NCBI GenBank assembly: GCA_035629775.1
Contig: DASPHG010000023.1
Span: 76,983 to 140,982 of the forward strand
DNA from: DASPHG01 sp035629775
Lineage (GTDB): Bacteria > Actinomycetota > Thermoleophilia > Solirubrobacterales > Thermoleophilaceae
Length of the DNA: 64,000 nucleotides
Reading direction: 5' to 3'
Positions within the stretch are counted from its first letter, which is position 1. Each line of letters opens with the position of its first letter. Both the position numbers and the translations under genes were made by a program. The notes under the pieces were generated by a model. The model did no database searches. It worked only from the letters and a program-made list of their open reading frames with translations, and was not told where the DNA came from. Of this stretch, positions 59,415 to 64,000 are shown piece by piece.

Positions 59415-60071
59415 ATGGAGGCCTCCGCAGCCGCACCCGGCGTCCGGATCGATCATCCGAATCGGGACAAGCCTGAGTCGAAGGCGACAAAGGCTGCCAT
59501 CACGCTCCTTCTCCTCACGAGCGCGGGGATCACCGCGGTCATCACGTTCGGCGGGTGGGAGAAGCTCCAGGGCGCCGAGCCGGGCGCCATCGCCTACATC
59601 TTCCTCTACCTGCTGATGGCCTACTACGTGGCCCGCTGGAACCGCGGGGTGCTTCCGGTCGCCGCCGCGCTCGCCGTCCTATTCATGGTGATCGCGATCG
59701 TGGCCGCCCCGGGTTGGTTCGAGCGCGACAAGACCGGCTTCGACGATCCCGCCCTCGAGCCGGGCATCCTCGGGCTCCTGACGCTCATGCTCATACCGGT
59801 GCAGCTCCTCCTGATCGCGTTCGCGTTGCGCGGCTTCAACCAGGAGTGGAACGTCGAGGTCGAGGTTGGCGGCGGCGAGTCCGAGGAGGAACGGCAGGCA
59901 CGCGAGACTCGCGAGGACCGCGCCCGTCTCGCGCGCGAGCAGCGCGCGCAGACGGCGATGCCGTGGGAGATGCAGCAGCAACAGCAGCAGGAGCGGCAGC
60001 AGCAGCAGCTCCGGCAGGAGCAGGGCGGCCAGGATCCGCCGCCCGCGGGCTCCCCCCCGCCTCAGGCGTAG
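59415..60071 (+). CDS. Membrane protein with Gln-rich C-terminal tail
   Basis: 218 residues. Four transmembrane helices (about 27-45, 52-70, 76-95, 115-135) are followed by a charged cytosolic coiled region (ESEEERQARETREDRARLAREQRAQ). The end is a poly-Gln/Pro tail with QQQQQQ and QQQQ runs and PPPAGSPPPQA. No family was recognised. The 27-bp palindrome upstream suggests dedicated regulation. Confidence 0.7.
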   Translation: MEASAAAPGVRIDHPNRDKPESKATKAAITLLLLTSAGITAVITFGGWEKLQGAEPGAIAYIFLYLLMAYYVARWNRGVLPVAAALAVLFMVIAIVAAPGWFERDKTGFDDPALEPGILGLLTLMLIPVQLLLIAFALRGFNQEWNVEVEVGGGESEEERQARETREDRARLAREQRAQTAMPWEMQQQQQQERQQQQLRQEQGGQDPPPAGSPPPQA

Positions 60072-60088
60072 CTACGCTGAGTTTCCCG

Positions 60089-60172
60089 GCGGCGGTGCTG
60101 GAACTGGTCTACAGGGCGGACTCAAAATCCGCTGCCCGCAAGGGCTTGTGGGTTCGAATCCCACCCGCCGCA
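60089..60172 (+). tRNA. tRNA-Leu (anticodon CAA)
   Basis: 84 nt. Acceptor GCGGCGG/CCGCCGC, discriminator A; anticodon stem GCGGA/TCCGC with loop CTCAAAA; variable arm TGCCCGCAAGGGCTT; T-loop TTCGAAT. 3' CCA not encoded. It abuts the stop of the minus-strand gene at 60173. Confidence 0.95.
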
Positions 60173-60655
60173 CTAGGGCTGAGCGCGACGTCGCTCCGCC
60201 AGCGCGCGTTCGCGGCCCTGCGCCCACCCGCCGACCATCACGACGAGCGCCGCCAGCGGTGCGGCGAACGCGGCGGGGTTGCGCGAGATGTCGGTCTCGA
60301 GGTCGGGCAGCGGGACATCGAAGAGGTCGGGCGGGTCCAGCACCCGCCACAGCAACACGGCGAGAAGCAGCGCTCCGGCGCCGAGCACGAGCGTGCTCGG
60401 CTCGGCCGGAAGCCCTGACGGCGGCGCGCTCGCCCTCCAGACGACGATCGCGATCGGCACGGCCGCGAGCACGATGATCACCAGGTCGAAGAAGCTCCCG
60501 AACGCCTCCCAGCCGGTGATCGTGTCGACCTCCACCTTCGACACGCCGCGGCCCGCCAGGCTCCCGTCGAACCACGGCAGGAACATGCAGACGAAAACGA
60601 CCAGCCCGCCAGCCCCGGCGAGCATCTCGCCGAAGCTGACGCGCGTGGTGTCCAA
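60173..60655 (-). CDS. Four-helix membrane protein (paralogue 2)
   Basis: 160 residues from TTG (MDTTRVSFGEML). Helices lie at about 10-28, 52-72, 85-105 and 128-146, and the C-terminus is basic (GRERALAERRRAQP). It starts 21 nt after the stop of the related gene 60677-61111; both begin TTG-GAC-AC(G/C)-AC(G), code for MDTT and share an AGAGGL(V/L)xFxxxFLxW-like first helix. Family unknown. Confidence 0.65.
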   Translation of the reverse strand: MDTTRVSFGEMLAGAGGLVVFVCMFLPWFDGSLAGRGVSKVEVDTITGWEAFGSFFDLVIIVLAAVPIAIVVWRASAPPSGLPAEPSTLVLGAGALLLAVLLWRVLDPPDLFDVPLPDLETDISRNPAAFAAPLAALVVMVGGWAQGRERALAERRRAQP

Positions 60656-60676
60656 CTCGTCGCTGCCGAGGACCGG

Positions 60677-61111
60677 CTAGACGGTGGGACCGGCCGGCGG
60701 CGGCGGAGGCGGCGGCGTGGGATCGGCTGCACGCTCGCGTGGCGGGGCCGGCGACGCCGGACCGCGGGTGAGCTGCAGCGCGCCGACGATGATCCCGATC
60801 GTGCCGAGCAGACCCAGGAACAGGCCGAACTTGCGATCCTCGGCCTCGAGGATCAGGAACGCCATGATCGCGAACGAGAAGACGCCCGCCGTGTAGAGCG
60901 CGCCCGATCCGCCAGGCAGGTTGATCGGGTTGCCAGTCGCCATCCCCACACCAACGGCAACCGCGAGCAGCGCGATCGCCGCCAGAAGGATGTCGCTGAT
61001 GTCGAACGTCTCCCAAGCGTTGAAGTCTCCGCCCCAAGAGAGGAACAGCGATATGAAGAGCAGCAGGCCACCGCCCGCGGCGATGAGCGGCCCGTTGTTC
61101 GTCGTGTCCAA
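60677..61111 (-). CDS. Four-helix membrane protein (paralogue 1)
   Basis: 144 residues from TTG 61111, fixed by GGAGG at 61117-61121 with a 5-nt spacer; the in-frame TTG at 61126 lies upstream of that site. Helices lie at about 10-26, 38-58, 70-90 and 93-115, then a Pro-rich tail (PTPPPPPPPAGPTV). It forms an operon with the paralogue at 60173-60655. Function unknown; small tandem paralogues of this kind may form a complex. Confidence 0.65.
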   Translation of the reverse strand: MDTTNNGPLIAAGGGLLLFISLFLSWGGDFNAWETFDISDILLAAIALLAVAVGVGMATGNPINLPGGSGALYTAGVFSFAIMAFLILEAEDRKFGLFLGLLGTIGIIVGALQLTRGPASPAPPRERAADPTPPPPPPPAGPTV

Positions 61112-61168
61112 GGCGACCTCCGGCAAGTCGGGTTCAGGTCGAGCGGGACTCTAACCGCGCCATCGGGG

Positions 61169-61174
61169 GAAGAT
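61169..61174 (+). promoter_or_regulatory. -10 hexamer GAAGAT, near-leaderless
   Basis: Predicted +1 at 61181, 2 nt before the ATG at 61183. Confidence 0.4.
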
Positions 61175-61182
61175 GAGGCGGA

Positions 61183-62355
61183 ATGACAATCGACCCGATG
61201 CAGGAGATCCGTGACCTAGTCGCCTTCGAGGGCCGCTGGGCGGGTACGGACGCCGAGCGCCGAGCCGCGGGCCACCTCGCCCAGCGGCTCGAGGCGCTCG
61301 GTCGCGCTTCGGAGACGGAGCCCACGAGCATCCACCCGAACTACCCGGTGACGCACGCGCTCCACGCGCTGCTGGCGATCGTCGGCAGCGTCGTGTCCGT
61401 CTACCAGCCGGTCGTGGGGGCGGCGCTCGTCCTGTTCGCCGCCGTCTCCGCCTTCGGCGACCTGTCGGGCAGCTTCCACATCGTCCGTCGCCTCACCGGC
61501 CGCCGCGCGTCACAGAACGTGACCTCTCGCGAGGGCGGCGACAAGCCGGGGGTCGTGATCCTCACCGCTCACTACGACGCCGCCCGCACCGGCGCGGTCT
61601 TCGGCAAATGGGCGGTCGAACGCCGCGCCACGTTCGGAAGGCTCATCCGCCGCGGGCTCGGGCCGTTCGAGCCGCTCTTCTGGGCGCTCCTCCTCATCCT
61701 CGCCTGCACGATCGTCCGCCTGGTCGGCCTCGAGGGCACGCCGCTCACGATCGTCCAGTTCATCCCCACGGTCGTCCTGATCGCGAGCGTCCCGCTGCTC
61801 GTGGACATCGCGCTGTCGGACGTGGTCCCGGGCGCGAACGACAACGCGTCGGGCGTCGCCACCGTCCTACGGCTGGCCGAGCGCTACGGCGGCCGGCTCG
61901 GGCATTTCGACGTGTGGGTCGTCTTCCCGGGGGCCGAGGAGGCGCTGATCCTCGGGATGGGCCAGTGGGTCAAGCGGCACCGGCGGGAGCTCGACCCCGA
62001 GCGCACCGTCTTCCTCAACGTGGACACCGCCGGCAGCGGCACGCCCCGCTGGATCGAGAAGGAGGGCCTCGTGGTCGGCATGCGCTACCACCCCACCCTG
62101 ATCCGCCTCTGCGAGGCCGTCGGCGACGGCCGCGGGATGATCTCGCGCAACGCGACCGACGCGCTCGCGGCCCGCGCCGCGGGCTTCCCCGCCATCACGA
62201 TCACCTCGCGCAACGCGCTCGACTACGCGCCGCACTGGCACCAGCCGACGGACACCCCGGACCGGATCGACCCGGAGGCCCTCGAGCGGACCTACGACTT
62301 CTGCTGCGCGCTGCTCGAGCGGCTGGACGAGGAGATCGGCGCCGAGCTCGCGTAG
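61183..62355 (+). CDS. M28-family zinc aminopeptidase-like membrane protein
   Basis: 390 residues. Zinc ligands and catalytic residues of M28 are recognisable: LTAHYDAA (His130, catalytic Asp132), GANDNASG (Asp220), PGAEEA (Glu252/Glu253), NVDTAG (Asp281) and HWHQPTDTPD (His near 353). Two hydrophobic segments (about 60-92) and two more (165-208) are inserted, indicating a membrane-bound enzyme with the two halves of the site on one face. It removes N-terminal residues from peptides by analogy. Its 3' end overlaps the convergent acetoacetate-CoA ligase by 64 nt. Confidence 0.82.
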   Translation: MTIDPMQEIRDLVAFEGRWAGTDAERRAAGHLAQRLEALGRASETEPTSIHPNYPVTHALHALLAIVGSVVSVYQPVVGAALVLFAAVSAFGDLSGSFHIVRRLTGRRASQNVTSREGGDKPGVVILTAHYDAARTGAVFGKWAVERRATFGRLIRRGLGPFEPLFWALLLILACTIVRLVGLEGTPLTIVQFIPTVVLIASVPLLVDIALSDVVPGANDNASGVATVLRLAERYGGRLGHFDVWVVFPGAEEALILGMGQWVKRHRRELDPERTVFLNVDTAGSGTPRWIEKEGLVVGMRYHPTLIRLCEAVGDGRGMISRNATDALAARAAGFPAITITSRNALDYAPHWHQPTDTPDRIDPEALERTYDFCCALLERLDEEIGAELA

Positions 62356-64000
62356 TCCACGAACCAGTCGAGCGCCTCGGGGTTGGCCAGCGAATCGCGG
62401 CTGGCCGCCTTTTCCGGGTCGCCGCCCATCAGGATCTTCTTCACCGGCACCTCGAGCTTCTTCCCGCTGAGCGTGCGCGGCACGGCCGCGATCCGCACGA
62501 TCTCGTCGGGCACGTGCCGGGGTGAGCAGCGCGAGCGCACCTGGCGGCGGATCTCGTCCTTCACCTCGTCGGTCAGATCGTCGCGCGTGACGACGAACAG
62601 GGGCATCCAGTCGTCGACGTCGAGCACGAGGCTGTCGAGCACCTCGGGCACCGCCTCCACGGCGCTGTAGATCTCCGCCGTGCCCATACGCACGCCCTGG
62701 CGGTTGATCGTCGAGTCCGAGCGGCCGTAGATGACCCCGGTCCCGCGCGACGTGATCTTCAGCCAATCGCCGTGGCGCCAGACGCCGGGGAACATCTCGA
62801 AGTAGCTCTCGCGGTAGCGCGAGCCGTCGGGGTCGTTCCAGAAGAAGAGCGGCATCGACGGCATCGGCTCGGTGATGACCAGCTCCCCCACCTCGTCGAC
62901 CACCGCTTCGCCCGCCTCGTTCCACGCCTCGACCTTCGCGCCGAGTGCGCCCGCCTGCAGCTCACCCTCGTACACGGGCAGCGTCGGCACCGCGCCCACG
63001 AACGCCGTGCAGAGGTCGGTCCCGCCGCTCGTCGAGAACAGCCAGACGTCGTCCTTCACGTTCTCGTAGATCCAGCGGAACCCCTCCGGCGGGAGCGGTG
63101 AGCCCGTCGAGCCCACGCTCTTGAGAGCGGGCAGCTCCGGCGGGCTCGCCTCCGCCTTCATGCACGCCGAGATGAACGCCGCGCTCGTGCCGAAGCACGT
63201 GACGCCCGCGTCGGCGGCGAAGTCCCACATCCGGTGCGGGTCCGGCATGCCGTCGTACAGCACGATCGTCGACCCGGCGAGCAGGCCGCCCACGAGGAAG
63301 TTCCACATCATCCAGCCCGTGGTCGTGAACCAGAAGAAGCGATCCGCCGACGTCAGGTTCGAGTGCAGGTTCGCCTTCTTCAGGTGCTCGATCAGGATCC
63401 CGCCCTGGCCCTGCACGATCGCCTTCGGCAGCCCCGTCGTGCCCGACGAGTAGAGCACCCAGAGCGGGTGGTCGAACGGAACCCACTCGAACTCGAGCTC
63501 GTCAGGTTCGGGCAGGTCCCACGTCCCGCCGGCGAGGTAGGGCACCGTCAGCGTGTGCTCGAGCGACGGGATCGCCTCCTCGAGCTGGGCTACCTGCTCC
63601 GAGCGATCGAAGTCCTTCCCGTTGTAGCGGTAGCCGTCGATCGCGAGCAGCACCTTCGGCTCGATCTGCTGGAAGCGGTCGATCACCGACCGCGCCCCGA
63701 AGTCCGGCGAGCAGGACGACCAGATTGCACCGAGAGAGGCGGTGGCCAGGAACGCCGCGACGGTCTGCGGCGCGTTGGGCAGGTAAGCGACGACGCGATC
63801 GCCGCGAGAGACGCCGCGGGCCATCAGCCCCTCCCTCACCCGCGCTGTTTCGCTCCGCAGCTCGGACCAGGTCCAGCGCGACACCGGGGCGGACTCAGAA
63901 GCGAACTGGACCGCCAGCGCATCCGGATCCCGATCCCGGAAGACGTGCTCGGCGTAGTTGACCTCCGCGCCGACGAACCATTCCGCCCCCGGCATCTTGC
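62292..64000 (-). CDS. Acetoacetate-CoA ligase (5' end beyond window)
   Basis: About 569 residues are visible; the start is outside the right edge (family length about 650, so about 90 residues are missing). Adenylate-forming motifs are present: LYSSGTTGLPKAIVQ (phosphate loop), STSGGTDLC, GRSDSTINRQGVRMG and the C-terminal catalytic Lys in TLSGKKLEVPVKK. The near-N-terminal PGAEWFVGAEVNYAEHVF and ARSVIDRFQQIEPKVL are hallmarks of the acetoacetyl-CoA synthetase subgroup. The enzyme activates acetoacetate with ATP and CoA. The C-terminus is extended by about 17 Ser-rich residues encoded within the end of the M28 gene. Confidence 0.93.
   Translation of the reverse strand, partial: KMPGAEWFVGAEVNYAEHVFRDRDPDALAVQFASESAPVSRWTWSELRSETARVREGLMARGVSRGDRVVAYLPNAPQTVAAFLATASLGAIWSSCSPDFGARSVIDRFQQIEPKVLLAIDGYRYNGKDFDRSEQVAQLEEAIPSLEHTLTVPYLAGGTWDLPEPDELEFEWVPFDHPLWVLYSSGTTGLPKAIVQGQGGILIEHLKKANLHSNLTSADRFFWFTTTGWMMWNFLVGGLLAGSTIVLYDGMPDPHRMWDFAADAGVTCFGTSAAFISACMKAEASPPELPALKSVGSTGSPLPPEGFRWIYENVKDDVWLFSTSGGTDLCTAFVGAVPTLPVYEGELQAGALGAKVEAWNEAGEAVVDEVGELVITEPMPSMPLFFWNDPDGSRYRESYFEMFPGVWRHGDWLKITSRGTGVIYGRSDSTINRQGVRMGTAEIYSAVEAVPEVLDSLVLDVDDWMPLFVVTRDDLTDEVKDEIRRQVRSRCSPRHVPDEIVRIAAVPRTLSGKKLEVPVKKILMGGDPEKAASRDSLANPEALDWFVDYASSAPISSSSRSSSAQQKS

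Overview
The window is GC-rich throughout, uses GTG and TTG starts freely, and encodes actinobacterial signatures: a SARP-type regulator, an F420-type (deazaflavin) oxidoreductase, short collagen-like exported proteins and many multi-domain secreted proteins. The best guess is an actinomycetote of the Thermoleophilia/Solirubrobacterales type. That placement is inference; no rRNA or taxonomic marker was searched. Both edges cut genes: a giant repeat adhesin on the left and an acetoacetate-CoA ligase on the right.

Layout. 1-7.2 kb: the 3' part of a giant SdrD/MBG-repeat surface protein and a small LPxTG-type wall-anchored protein. 7.2-18.8 kb: exported enzymes (beta-helix protein, SGNH lipoprotein, clan-A glycosidase, subtilase with disulfide-type repeats, CocE-like hydrolase), a COMT-like methyltransferase and a protein built of decapeptide repeats. 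19-23.2 kb: a phospholipase D-like protein, an FkbM methyltransferase, the housekeeping GTPase TypA and an S4 RNA-binding protein. 23.2-34.2 kb: two small exported proteins, then two giant paralogues (eight PPC-like units, thrombospondin-3 repeats, RTX repeats) lying tail-to-tail around an F420-type oxidoreductase. 34.2-37.9 kb: a SARP regulator flanked by two matching direct-repeat promoters that drive a DUF1059 protein and a beta-propeller/lipase fusion. 37.9-46.5 kb: collagen-like and FG-GAP/RTX exported proteins, a degenerate anti-sigma-like ATPase, membrane proteins and another lipase-like hydrolase.

46.6-55.6 kb looks like a genomic island. It is bounded by an intact tRNA-Pro(GGG) and an exact 44-bp copy of that tRNA's 3' end. 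It carries a four-gene signalling operon (GGDEF/HD-GYP enzyme, PAS-GAF-LuxR, REC-HD-GYP-REC-LuxR, HDOD-LuxR), a four-helix membrane protein and an exported DUF3494 (ice-binding-like)/collagen/DUF11 protein. No integrase was recognised inside it. 55.6-64 kb: five tRNAs, a frameshifted metallo-beta-lactamase-fold gene, an M15-like peptidase, enoyl-CoA hydratase, a zinc-ribbon protein, membrane proteins, an M28 peptidase and the ligase.

Two regulatory patterns stand out. Fifteen genes have a [T/G]AnnnT hexamer placed so that the predicted transcription start falls 0-4 nt before the start codon, which suggests widespread leaderless mRNAs. The SARP gene is flanked by two promoters with three hexamer repeats at 11-bp pitch upstream of the -10, a layout known from SARP operators.
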